This document shows, piece after piece, positions 56,165 through 64,000 of a stretch of DNA of 64,000 nucleotides. The notes beneath the pieces are model-generated. The model did not search any database and was not told where the DNA came from. It saw only the letters and a list, made by a program, of their open reading frames with translations. Location: assembly GCA_013285425.1 (NCBI GenBank), contig CP053447.1:2796001-2860000 (forward strand), read 5' to 3'. The translations under genes and the position numbers were made by a program. This DNA comes from Ignavibacteriota bacterium. Its GTDB lineage: Bacteria > Bacteroidota > Ignavibacteria > Ignavibacteriales > Ignavibacteriaceae. Each line of letters opens with the position of its first letter. Position 1 is the first letter of the stretch.

Positions 56165-56779
56165 ATGAATCTTGTTGAACGTGCTAAAAATATTCTTATT
56201 ACACCTAAAACTGAGTGGGAAGTAATAAAGAATGAACAAACCACAACAGCAGAACTTTTTACAAAGTATGCAATGATACTTGCGCTGATTCCTGTTGTGG
56301 CTACTTTTATAGGTCAATCACTAATCGGAATATCTTTAGGTCCTTTCGGATCTTATAAAATTCCGGTTACGAGCGGATTGATCTATGCAGTTGTATATTA
56401 TATTTTAAATCTTGCTGGCGTTTATCTCATAGCTTTTATTATTGATGCTCTTGCACCTTCTTTTGGTTCTACAAAAAATATGGATGCATCATTAAAGGTA
56501 GCAGTATATTCCTACACTGCAGTGTGGATAGCTGGAATTTTCAACATTATTCCGATTTTAGGAATACTTGGAATTTTAGGTTTATATTCTTTGTACCTGA
56601 TGTACTTAGGATTAAAGATAGTGAAAGATACTCCACAGGATAAACTTATCGGCTATCTGATAGTCGTTATAATAGTTGCAATAATAATTTATTTTGTTAT
56701 TGGACTTGTGGTTGCCGCAATTGCACTGCCGAGTTTTGGGAGTCTTGAAGGTTTAAAAGGATTTGATTTCGGTAATTAA
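56165..56779 (+). CDS. YIP1 family membrane protein
   Basis: The 204-residue protein has five membrane segments (AMILALIPVVATFIGQ, LIYAVVYYILNLAGVYLIAF and later ones) and the YIP1-family core: N-terminal NLVERAKNILITPKTEWEVI and a Gly/Ile-rich third helix (FNIIPILGILGILGLYSLYL). Function in bacteria is unknown. I start at the ATG at 56165, which is six bases from GGAG; the ATG at 56159 has the site touching it. Confidence 0.85.
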   Translation: MNLVERAKNILITPKTEWEVIKNEQTTTAELFTKYAMILALIPVVATFIGQSLIGISLGPFGSYKIPVTSGLIYAVVYYILNLAGVYLIAFIIDALAPSFGSTKNMDASLKVAVYSYTAVWIAGIFNIIPILGILGILGLYSLYLMYLGLKIVKDTPQDKLIGYLIVVIIVAIIIYFVIGLVVAAIALPSFGSLEGLKGFDFGN

Positions 56780-56797
56780 TATTAGTTTTATTAATTG

Positions 56798-56825
56798 ATA
56801 ATGCCTGCGTTAGTGCAGGCATTAT
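56798..56825. terminator. Bidirectional terminator hairpin
   Basis: ATAATGCCTGC (56798-56808) pairs perfectly with GCAGGCATTAT (56815-56825) and is followed by a T run. It lies between the convergent YIP1 and TPR genes. Confidence 0.9.
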
Positions 56826-56827
56826 TT

Positions 56828-58057
56828 TTAAAAATCGCCCAGTAATTTTTGGATAGCCAATATATCTGTTTCCGAATTGATTTCTTTAAAATACTTCATT
56901 GCAAGATTTAAATACCTTTTACTTTCTGTAATTTTATCCATCTGTTTATATAAAAGACCTAACTCCTGATATGTTTCAGCCAGATTTAGCTGATTACCTG
57001 CTTCATCATTTAAACGCATACTGGTTAGTAAATAATTCTCCGCAAGTAAAAAGTTAGAAACATTTTTCTGAATTATGCCTTTTATTTTATAAACATCTGC
57101 AATCGTAAGTTTATCATTTAATTTATGTGATACTTCGAGTGACTTATCTGCAAAAGCATTTGCAAGCGAATAGTCATTTAAACTTGAATAAACAGAAGCT
57201 TTGCTTAGATATACAATTCCTATCTGTTGTTGATAATTTGTTTCAATTCCAAGAGCAAGGCTTTCATCAAATTCGTTTAGTGCAAGTTTATAATCACCTT
57301 TTTTAAAATAAACCATACCGATATTTTGATGAATTTCAGCAATCCGTTTTTTGTCATTCACTTTTTGGTAATTAACAAGTGCTCTTTTAAAGTAAACGAG
57401 TGCTTCATCAAATAGCCCTTTAATACTCTTAACAATACCGAGATTAATCTCGATTTTTCCTTTTTGGGTATAGTTTAATTCGTCATTTGATTTTTCAAGT
57501 GCTGACTCAAAGCTTTCAACTGCTTTCTGAATATCTCCAAGATCGCCATAAACAGTTCCGAGCAAGTTTTCACATTTTGCAATTCCCTTAACATCGCTTA
57601 TTGAAGAGAAAAGTCCGATTGCTATATTGATCGATTCAAGACAATTTTGCCAGCTTGCTTGTCTGCTGTAAATCTCACCTATTAAAAGATGAGCATTTGC
57701 AGCAAGATTCGCCATATTGCGGTCATCTTTTGTAAGATTTATAATCTTTTCATTTACATCTATTGCAGCAGAAAACTCGCCATTAGTAATTGAAGCCTGC
57801 CCTAAGTAAAGAAGCAAAGAAAGAAATTTTTCTCTCTCAAGTTTGTTTTCTGCAAAAGTAACCAGTAGATCAATTTGTGATCTGTAGCTTAGTCCAGCTT
57901 CAACTTTAAAATCAAGGGAATTTTCTTTCTGAAAAACCTCTGTATTTGATTTACTTTCTAATGAAGAATTGAAAATATACTGGAACTCATCAACCTGGTT
58001 TTTACTGAAAAAATCTGGTAGAACTTCTGATATGCTTTTATTGATTTTATCCGTCAC
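56828..58057 (-). CDS. TPR-repeat protein
   Basis: The 409-residue protein consists almost wholly of tetratricopeptide repeats from about residue 60 on, for example LLGTVYGDLGDIQKAVESFE and HQNIGMVYFKKGDYKLALNE. It has no signal peptide and no catalytic domain, so it is probably a cytoplasmic scaffold. It starts at GTG (58057). The bare TPR array resembles sensor or regulator proteins whose output domain is missing, so it could be part of a signalling pair. The partner is not visible. Confidence 0.85.
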   Translation of the reverse strand: MTDKINKSISEVLPDFFSKNQVDEFQYIFNSSLESKSNTEVFQKENSLDFKVEAGLSYRSQIDLLVTFAENKLEREKFLSLLLYLGQASITNGEFSAAIDVNEKIINLTKDDRNMANLAANAHLLIGEIYSRQASWQNCLESINIAIGLFSSISDVKGIAKCENLLGTVYGDLGDIQKAVESFESALEKSNDELNYTQKGKIEINLGIVKSIKGLFDEALVYFKRALVNYQKVNDKKRIAEIHQNIGMVYFKKGDYKLALNEFDESLALGIETNYQQQIGIVYLSKASVYSSLNDYSLANAFADKSLEVSHKLNDKLTIADVYKIKGIIQKNVSNFLLAENYLLTSMRLNDEAGNQLNLAETYQELGLLYKQMDKITESKRYLNLAMKYFKEINSETDILAIQKLLGDF

Positions 58058-58375
58058 TTTTTTGTATTTAGTTTTAAAATTCTGTTAACAAAACCATATA
58101 TTTTTGACAACACTTATGCCAAGTAACTTGTGAATGTTGAATGATTGAAAACATATCTTTATCACATTTTTTCTGCTTTTCAGTCATTTTTAGCGTGTAA
58201 TTATTGCGATAGTAAAAAATATTTAACGTCTCAATATCAAACAAAACTATTTAATATTCATTAAAATCATTCTTACTATTATCGGATAAAACAAAGATTT
58301 GTTTAGTCTTATAGCTGAATTTTTTTAATTTATAGAAGAATTTGAGAATTTGTTGAACTTAATAATGGATTAAAT
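58058..58375. other. Divergent intergenic region TPR / PPK2
   Basis: The 318-base AT-rich spacer presumably carries both promoters. A weak -24/-12-like element (TGGCAT...TTGTC on the minus strand, 58106-58121) was judged insufficient. Confidence 0.5.
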
Positions 58376-59242
58376 ATGAAAACATCAGATTATCTGGTAA
58401 AAGCGAATAGTAAAATTAAACTTTCTGCTTATTCCACAAATAATACTTCGGATATTAAATCCAAAGATGATGCAAAAGAGCTTTTAAAGGAAAATATTGA
58501 TAAAATGACCGGACTTCAGGATAAGCTTTATGCTTCAAACAAGTATTCATTGCTGATTATTTTTCAAGCTATGGATGCTGCCGGAAAAGACAGCACGATT
58601 AAACATGTTATGAGCGGTCTTAATCCACAAGGGACACAAGTTTATTCTTTTAAACAGCCATCTAAAGAAGAACTGGACCACGGTTATTTATGGAGAATTA
58701 ATAAAGCACTTCCTGAAAGAGGCAGAATCGGAATTTTTAACAGATCGCATTATGAGGAAGTGTTGGTTGTCAGGGTACATAATCTGCTAAAGTTTCAGCA
58801 ACTGCCTTCTGAACTCGTAGATGATAAAATCTGGCAAAGAAGATATGAACAAATAAATGATTTTGAGAAGTATCTTCATGAAAACGGAACTATTGTACTA
58901 AAATTCTTTTTGAATGTTTCTAAAGACGAACAAAAGAAAAGATTTCTTAAAAGAATTGAAGATCCGGCTAAGCACTGGAAATTTTCTGCTGATGATATCA
59001 ATGAAAGAAAATATTGGAATGAATACCACAAAGCTTATGAGGATGCTATCAATGCAACGAGTAAAGACTTTGCTCCATGGTATATAATTCCGGCAGATAA
59101 AAAGTGGTTTACCAGATTAGTTGTTAGCGAAATAATTGTTGAAACTCTTGAAAAATTAAAATTAGAATATCCAAAACCCTCTGATGATTGGGTTACCGAG
59201 TTAAATAAATCCAGAGAAATTTTACTTAAAGAAAAAGAATAA
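58376..59242 (+). CDS. ppk2: Polyphosphate kinase 2 family enzyme
   Basis: The 288-residue kinase transfers phosphate between polyphosphate and nucleoside diphosphates or monophosphates. The Walker A is AMDAAGKDST (65-74), and a lid motif LPERGRIGIFNRSHYEEVL (about 119-137) carries the Walker B Asn-Arg-Ser-His. Residues ISKD and DWVTELNKSR complete the fold. The length and single domain match PPK2 class I or III; the substrate class cannot be chosen from sequence alone. No PPK1 or PPX is in the window. Confidence 0.9.
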   Translation: MKTSDYLVKANSKIKLSAYSTNNTSDIKSKDDAKELLKENIDKMTGLQDKLYASNKYSLLIIFQAMDAAGKDSTIKHVMSGLNPQGTQVYSFKQPSKEELDHGYLWRINKALPERGRIGIFNRSHYEEVLVVRVHNLLKFQQLPSELVDDKIWQRRYEQINDFEKYLHENGTIVLKFFLNVSKDEQKKRFLKRIEDPAKHWKFSADDINERKYWNEYHKAYEDAINATSKDFAPWYIIPADKKWFTRLVVSEIIVETLEKLKLEYPKPSDDWVTELNKSREILLKEKE

Positions 59243-59250
59243 ATCCATTT

Positions 59251-59601
59251 TCAGAAAAGCTCCTTTATTCTTTCGGGCGGTCTTGCAAGTATAGCCTTAT
59301 TTCCTTTTTCAACAATCGGTCGTTGAATCAGATCGGGATTTTTAACCATAAGATCAATAAGTTCTTCATCGGAAAGTTTTTCAATTTCATTCTTTAATCT
59401 CTTATACGAGTCATCTTTAGTCCTGATCAATTCCAATGGCTTCATATTCATCTTCTTCAGTAAAGATTTTAATAAGGATTTGCTGAACGGTTCGATGTAG
59501 TAATTTACTCTCTGAAAATCTATTCCTTGTTCCGAAAAAGCTTTAGCTACTTTTCTGCAAGTAGTACAGGTTGGCTTTTCATAGACGGTTATTTTACTCA
59601 T
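59251..59601 (-). CDS. ArsC/Spx-family thioredoxin-fold protein
   Basis: The 116-residue protein has the CTTC pair (Cys12, Cys15) at the start of a thioredoxin fold and the conserved RPIVEKGNKAILARPP. This is the arsenate reductase/YffB type. The genuine arsenate reductase has a single catalytic Cys; the CxxC arrangement here is more like YffB- or Spx-like members, so function is uncertain. No ars operon is nearby. It converges with PPK2. Confidence 0.85.
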   Translation of the reverse strand: MSKITVYEKPTCTTCRKVAKAFSEQGIDFQRVNYYIEPFSKSLLKSLLKKMNMKPLELIRTKDDSYKRLKNEIEKLSDEELIDLMVKNPDLIQRPIVEKGNKAILARPPERIKELF

Positions 59602-59746
59602 AATTACATCCTTTAATATTAGAATTATTTAAAATAGCTGCTTCATTTGTTATCATTAAAAAAATGTTTTAGCAAAGATATAAAGGATTAAAAAAATATC
59701 ATGTAATTTAGAACTATTAAAAATCCATTTTCCTCAAAGGTACAAA

Positions 59747-62437
59747 ATGAAATATATACTAACACTTTTGTTCTCGTTATTTTTGATTACTGCTGCCCTG
59801 CCGCAAAACTACAAAGAAGTTAAAATTAAAATTCAAACTCTGCAGGATATTACTGAGCTTCAGAACATTGGTTTGCAATTCGACCATCCTTACCTTACAA
59901 AAGATAATGCGATTACTGTGTTTTTAAGCGATGATGATTTTCACAAACTTCAAATGACAAGTTTTAGCTATGAAGTATTGATAGACGACTGGTTTGATTA
60001 TTATTCAAAACTTCCTTCTCTTACAGAATCTGAGAAAGCTTCGTTCATTAGAGACAGCAAAGAGAAATATGGAGTTGAAGGTTTTGGATTTGGTTCGATG
60101 GGTGGTTTCTACACTCTTACTGAAGTTATTGCACAGCTTGATAGTATGAGACAAAAATATCCGGGTCTTATTTCAGCAAAGACTTCAATCGGCAGCACAA
60201 TTGAAAACAGACCAATGTATATGGTTAAGATATCTGATAATCCGGATATTGATGAAGATGAGCCTGAAATACTATATACAGCACTTATCCATGCACGTGA
60301 GCCTCAAAGTATGATGCAGATGATATATTTTATGTACTATCTGCTTGAAAATTATAACACTAATCCTTCTGTTCAATATCTGGTTAATAACAGAGAAATG
60401 TATTTTATTCCTGTATTAAATCCCGACGGATATGAATACAACAGAAGTACAAATCCAGGCGGCGGTGGAATGTGGAGAAAAAACAGAAAGAATAACGGCG
60501 GAAGTTATGGAGTTGATCTTAACAGAAATTTCGGACCGTATGCTTATTGGAATGCACCAAACGGAGGATCGAGCACATCACCATCTAGTGATACATACAG
60601 AGGAACTGCTCCATTTTCCGAGCCTGAGACAAATAATCTAAAAGAATTTTTGTCTTCGCGATATTTTAAAAATGCTCTTAATTATCATACTTACAGTAAT
60701 TTACTTATTTACCCTTATGGTGCATTGGAGATGGAAACCCCGGATTCGGCAACCTTCCGGGAATTCGCAAGGGATATGACAGCTTATAATGATTACCAAT
60801 ATGGAACTGATCTGCAAACAGTTGGATACGCTACACGCGGTAACAGCGATGATTATTTTTATGACGGTGACACAGTGTTAAATCACGGAAAAATATTTGC
60901 AATGACTCCTGAAGTTGGGAGTACAGGTTTCTGGCCAAGTCAACCTGAAATTTTTCCGTTAGCAATCGAGAACTTAATGCCAAATATATATTATGCTTAT
61001 GTTGCCGGTGATTTTGTTCAGCCAGTTAATTCTCACTTTTCACAACAGTATTTTAATCCGGGAGACAACATTGAACTGATTATTCCGAAGTTAAAAAACA
61101 AAGGATTGAATAATGCATCTGATATTTCTTTGTCGCTTAGTTCAGACAATCTGCTTATCACTGTAAATACGGGCACAATTAATATTGGAAATGTTCCTGC
61201 AAGAACAATGATAAATAATAATCAGAATTTTTCTTTTACTTTAGGAGAAACAATTCAGGCGGATATTCAGGTTAAGATGTTTCTGACAATGTATTCATCC
61301 GGAATACCAATGTTTATTGATACGTTAAGCTTTATTACTGGTGTACCTGTTTTGGCATTTGCTGATTCAACTAATGATCCTTTAATCTTATGGAATGTTA
61401 CAAGTACCCCAAGCTCAAGTCCTAAGTGGGAAGCCACAACACTTTCATATCACTCTGCACCCACATCTTTTACAGATAGTAAAAATGGAAATTATTCAAA
61501 CAGTTCAACTGTAACTATGACTTTAAAAAACCCAATTGATCTCAGTGCCAACAATCATCCAAAACTATCTTTCTGGACTAAATATGATATAGAATCAGGA
61601 TGGGATTTCGGACAAGTTAAAGTTTCACCAGATAATGGAAGTATATTCTATCCGCTTTCCGGAAATTATACAAAACCCGGCAGCGGATCATTTCAACCGC
61701 CTAATCAGCCAGTCTATAGCGGAGTACAATCCACCTGGGTAAATGAAATGATGGACTTATCTAACTATAATTCCAATCAGGTTAAACTGCGATTTGAACT
61801 AAAGTCTGATTATATAGTTAACAGAGATGGATGGTATGTTGATGATATTGGAATTCTTATTTACGGAATTGTGCCTGTAGAACTAAGCTTGTTTACAGCT
61901 ATCCCGCAAAACAATGATGTTTTATTAAACTGGGTTACAGCATCCGAAACAAATAATCTGGGTTTTGATATTGAAAGAAGATCTGTTAACAATAATGCCG
62001 GCTGGCAAAAAATAGGGTTCGTAAACGGTAAAGGAACTACAATAGAAAGATCAACATACAGCTTCAGAGATGTGAATCCTGTTGAAGGAAAATCTTTTTA
62101 CAGATTAAGACAAGTTGACTTTGACGGAAGTGTAAAAATATTTGATGCGGTGGAGGTGGACTTTAATATTGTTAAAGAATATTCTCTTTCACAGAATTAC
62201 CCGAATCCATTTAATCCGGAAACAGATATTTCTTTTTCGCTTGCCAAGTCTGACAATGTAACTTTAAAAATCTATAATATTCTCGGATCAGAAGTGGTAA
62301 CACTTGTTAATGAATTTATGGAAGCCGGAAAGCACAAGATTAAATTTAATGCTTCTGATTTAACTTCGGGAGTGTATTTATACACAATTAAATCAGGTAG
62401 CTTTACAGCAACCCGTAAGATGATCCTGATGAAGTAA
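59747..62437 (+). CDS. Secreted M14 zinc carboxypeptidase with T9SS sorting tail
   Basis: The 896-residue exported carboxypeptidase has a signal peptide (about 1-20, ALPQ) and a propeptide (about 22-110). The M14 domain has the zinc ligands in HAREP (His182, Glu185) and later YHT, substrate-binding DLNRNFG and the catalytic Glu in MTPEVGST. It then has a jelly-roll CBM-like segment (about 550-700), an Ig-like segment starting PVELSLFTA and the T9SS type A tail (NYPNPFNP, ending RKMILMK). It removes C-terminal residues from peptides outside the cell. It has the same tail as the M36, M23 and M10 proteases here, so they likely share one export route. Confidence 0.92.
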   Translation: MKYILTLLFSLFLITAALPQNYKEVKIKIQTLQDITELQNIGLQFDHPYLTKDNAITVFLSDDDFHKLQMTSFSYEVLIDDWFDYYSKLPSLTESEKASFIRDSKEKYGVEGFGFGSMGGFYTLTEVIAQLDSMRQKYPGLISAKTSIGSTIENRPMYMVKISDNPDIDEDEPEILYTALIHAREPQSMMQMIYFMYYLLENYNTNPSVQYLVNNREMYFIPVLNPDGYEYNRSTNPGGGGMWRKNRKNNGGSYGVDLNRNFGPYAYWNAPNGGSSTSPSSDTYRGTAPFSEPETNNLKEFLSSRYFKNALNYHTYSNLLIYPYGALEMETPDSATFREFARDMTAYNDYQYGTDLQTVGYATRGNSDDYFYDGDTVLNHGKIFAMTPEVGSTGFWPSQPEIFPLAIENLMPNIYYAYVAGDFVQPVNSHFSQQYFNPGDNIELIIPKLKNKGLNNASDISLSLSSDNLLITVNTGTINIGNVPARTMINNNQNFSFTLGETIQADIQVKMFLTMYSSGIPMFIDTLSFITGVPVLAFADSTNDPLILWNVTSTPSSSPKWEATTLSYHSAPTSFTDSKNGNYSNSSTVTMTLKNPIDLSANNHPKLSFWTKYDIESGWDFGQVKVSPDNGSIFYPLSGNYTKPGSGSFQPPNQPVYSGVQSTWVNEMMDLSNYNSNQVKLRFELKSDYIVNRDGWYVDDIGILIYGIVPVELSLFTAIPQNNDVLLNWVTASETNNLGFDIERRSVNNNAGWQKIGFVNGKGTTIERSTYSFRDVNPVEGKSFYRLRQVDFDGSVKIFDAVEVDFNIVKEYSLSQNYPNPFNPETDISFSLAKSDNVTLKIYNILGSEVVTLVNEFMEAGKHKIKFNASDLTSGVYLYTIKSGSFTATRKMILMK

Positions 62438-63244
62438 AATTTATATAATATAGTTAATAGAGGCTTCTGAAAATTGTTATAATTGCCATTCCGGACTAAT
62501 CAAGGTTACTTCTGAATTCACTTCGGTATCTTTATTAGTTCGGAATCAAAATATTGGTCAGAAAAGTTCTTTGAATTAAAATTAAAATATTTTTTATAAA
62601 GCTTTACTGAAAAAATTGGACAATTCGAAACGACTAACACTAAAACTCATAAAATGTCAACCCTATTAACCAGCAGGTAAGTATCTACATTCTATTTGTT
62701 TTTGAAGTATATGAAAATTGTAATATCTAAAAATAAGTTGTGCATATTTGTCTGTATTTGGTAGTTCTATCATTCTTGTGTCTGCCTTAGAATAATCTTC
62801 GACATCTATTCTCTACAGCATTTCATCGTTCACCCGCTAACGAAAAAACATATTTGACTTGGACTAATTATTGTCGCTGTCTAAACTTAACTTTTACAGT
62901 GATAAATTCAAACAATTACGCACAAAGCTGTAAAGAAAATTATCCTCCTCTTAAATGTTATATTGCTAAAACACTATTTAATACTTTTAACAAAATAGAA
63001 TTAGTGACAGTCATTGAAAAGAAATCTTCATTGAATGATTCAAAGAAAATAATTTTCTCTAATTATCGGATTTTCATCCATATATTCATAATTAGATATC
63101 ACATCTGATTTACATTTTATTTTTTACCTTGATTTAATAGGATTTTTTTAATTTGTTTTTTAAATAAAAGTATCTTTATAAAATATTATTACAAGTTTAC
63201 GCTTTGATTATTAACTGCAGATATTATAAAAGAGGATTAAGAAA
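62438..63244. other. Long gene-free region before the P-type ATPase gene
   Basis: The 807-base AT-rich spacer holds one strong stem-loop near its start (62488-62546). An 84-codon reading frame at 62854-63108 has no start signal, domain or compositional support and is not reported as a gene. A GAGG site lies at the very end, before the ATPase start. Nothing else was recognised. Confidence 0.6.
62488..62546 (+). other. Stem-loop after the M14 carboxypeptidase gene
   Basis: ATTCCGGACTAAT (62488-62500) pairs with ATTAGTTCGGAAT (62534-62546) with one wobble. The loop is 33 bases. It may be a terminator with a long loop or a small RNA. No T run directly follows. Confidence 0.5.
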
Positions 63245-64000
63245 ATGAAAAAAGAAATTTTAAGTAATGAAGAGGAGAAAAAACTTACTGTTGATGAAAT
63301 ATTTAAAAAATTTGAGTCCGCTGATTCCGGAATTTCTGAATCATCCGTAAAAGAAAGAATTAAACTTTACGGCTATAATGAGATAGAAGAAAAGAGGATA
63401 AATCCCTTTATAAAAATTCTAAGTTACTTCTGGGGTCCCATTCCTGGATGATCGAATTTGCTGCAATTCTATCAGCAATAATTCAGCATTGGGAAGATTT
63501 CTGGATAATATTTGCTTTGCTTTTATTAAACGCTATCGTCGGTTTTTGGCAGGAGTATAAAGCAGATGATGCTATTAGTCTGTTGAAACAAAGGCTTGCT
63601 CTTAATGCACGGGTTAAGCGAAATGGAAAGTGGAATAGCATAGCTGCCAGAGAGCTTGTGCCGGGTGATGTTGTCAGAATAAGATTGGGAGATGTTGTTC
63701 CTGCTGATATTAAACTCTTTTCAGGTGAGTATGTTTCAATTGATGAATCTGCTTTAACGGGTGAATCTTTACCGGTTGAAAAACATAAATCTGATATGGC
63801 TTATTCAGGTTCAATAGTAAAGCAAGGCGAGATGGATGGTGTAATTACTGCGACGGGGTTAAACACTTTTTTTGGTAAAACTGCTAAGCTTGTCGAAGAG
63901 GCTAAAACGATAAGTCATTTTCAAAAAGCAATTATAAAAATCAGTCATTACTTAATTGTGCTTGCTGCCTTTATAATTTCAATTATTTTTTTAGTATCGT
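63245..64000 (+). pseudogene. P3A-type plasma-membrane proton ATPase, frameshifted and running off the right edge
   Basis: The first 67 codons (LTVDEIFKKFESADSGIS and YGYNEIEEKRINPFIKILSYFWGP) match the N-terminus of the P3A H+-ATPase. At 63444-63446 the frame breaks: CCTGGATG where CCTTGGATG would give PWMIEFAA. The shifted frame then stays open to the window edge, with VGFWQEYKADDA, the phosphorylation-domain lead LTGESLPVEK and VPGDVVRIRLGD. The catalytic Asp (DKTGT) and later domains lie beyond the window. In intact form the pump would use ATP to export protons. The break could be real or a base-calling error at the CCTTGG. Confidence 0.88.

Noticed and set aside
58106..58121. Sigma-54-like site upstream of the TPR gene
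   Set aside because: The -12 element has GT instead of the nearly invariant GC.
62854..63108. 84-codon reading frame in the spacer before the P-type ATPase
   Set aside because: No ribosome-binding site, no domain, low-complexity AT-rich codons.
1..64000. tRNA, rRNA, riboswitch or prophage genes
   Set aside because: I scanned the intergenic regions by eye for cloverleaf ends, conserved rRNA stretches and known motifs and found none convincing; a covariance search would be needed to be sure.

Overview
The window is low-GC bacterial chromosome and most resembles the Ignavibacteria (Bacteroidetes/Chlorobi supergroup). This is an inference. It rests on several large exported proteins that end in a type IX secretion (T9SS, Por) sorting domain with the NYPNPFNP signature, on AT-rich composition, and on an anaerobic or fermentative gene set (pyruvate:ferredoxin oxidoreductase, carbamate kinase). 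No rRNA, tRNA, prophage or CRISPR array was recognised.

Layout. 1-7.1 kb: secreted proteins on the minus strand (a beta-propeller gene with a frameshift, an M36 metallopeptidase and an M23 peptidase). 7.1-11.9 kb: hslVU, then an operon DUF3109-rpoN-methyltransferase. 12-16.7 kb: a short-chain dehydrogenase and a 1284-residue lamin-tail-domain protein. 16.9-21.5 kb: nifJ with a dihydroorotate-dehydrogenase-like partner. 21.7-26.5 kb: a small membrane protein, an M10 matrixin-like protease whose last codons are frameshifted, and a propeller lipoprotein. 26.8-28.1 kb: gdhA. 28.4-32.1 kb: an accessory island (terC, an MNT/HEPN pair with a dead toxin, a REP-associated transposase and two 147-bp-period repeat arrays) bounded by two copies of the 5' end of a proline-peptidase gene. 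32-40.7 kb: that peptidase, a very large soluble hybrid histidine kinase, aat, carbamate kinase and ornithine carbamoyltransferase. 40.7-46 kb: DUF2721, M48 peptidase, a T9SS cargo, trpB2 and a YchF-like GTPase. 46.3-49.7 kb: a REC-REC-PEP-synthase-like fusion and a small membrane protein. 49.9-59.6 kb: DUF4097, TPM, propeller lipoprotein, amidase, methyltransferase, Trm112, lipoprotein, YIP1, TPR, PPK2 and ArsC-like genes. 59.7-62.4 kb: an M14 carboxypeptidase with a T9SS tail. 63.2 kb to the end: a P-type ATPase interrupted by a frameshift.

How the genes fit together. The exported part of the window is a degradative and envelope set: four unrelated metallopeptidase families (M36, M23, M10, M14) share the same C-terminal sorting tail and probably leave by one T9SS encoded elsewhere. 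The housekeeping part covers protein quality control (HslVU, Aat), sigma-54 transcription, pyruvate and glutamate metabolism, and carbamoyl phosphate use. Signalling is represented by the 1503-residue kinase, which has a sigma-54-like promoter candidate upstream, and by the REC/PEP-synthase fusion.

The most unusual stretch is the island at 28.4-32.1 kb. It combines a transposase domesticated with its own palindromes, tandem arrays of those palindromes, an antitoxin whose toxin is cut by one stop codon, and a duplicated gene start at the boundary. Three single-base frameshifts (about 1242, 22438 and 63445) and one nonsense codon (30698) occur in otherwise well-conserved genes; read-level checking would tell real decay from assembly error.
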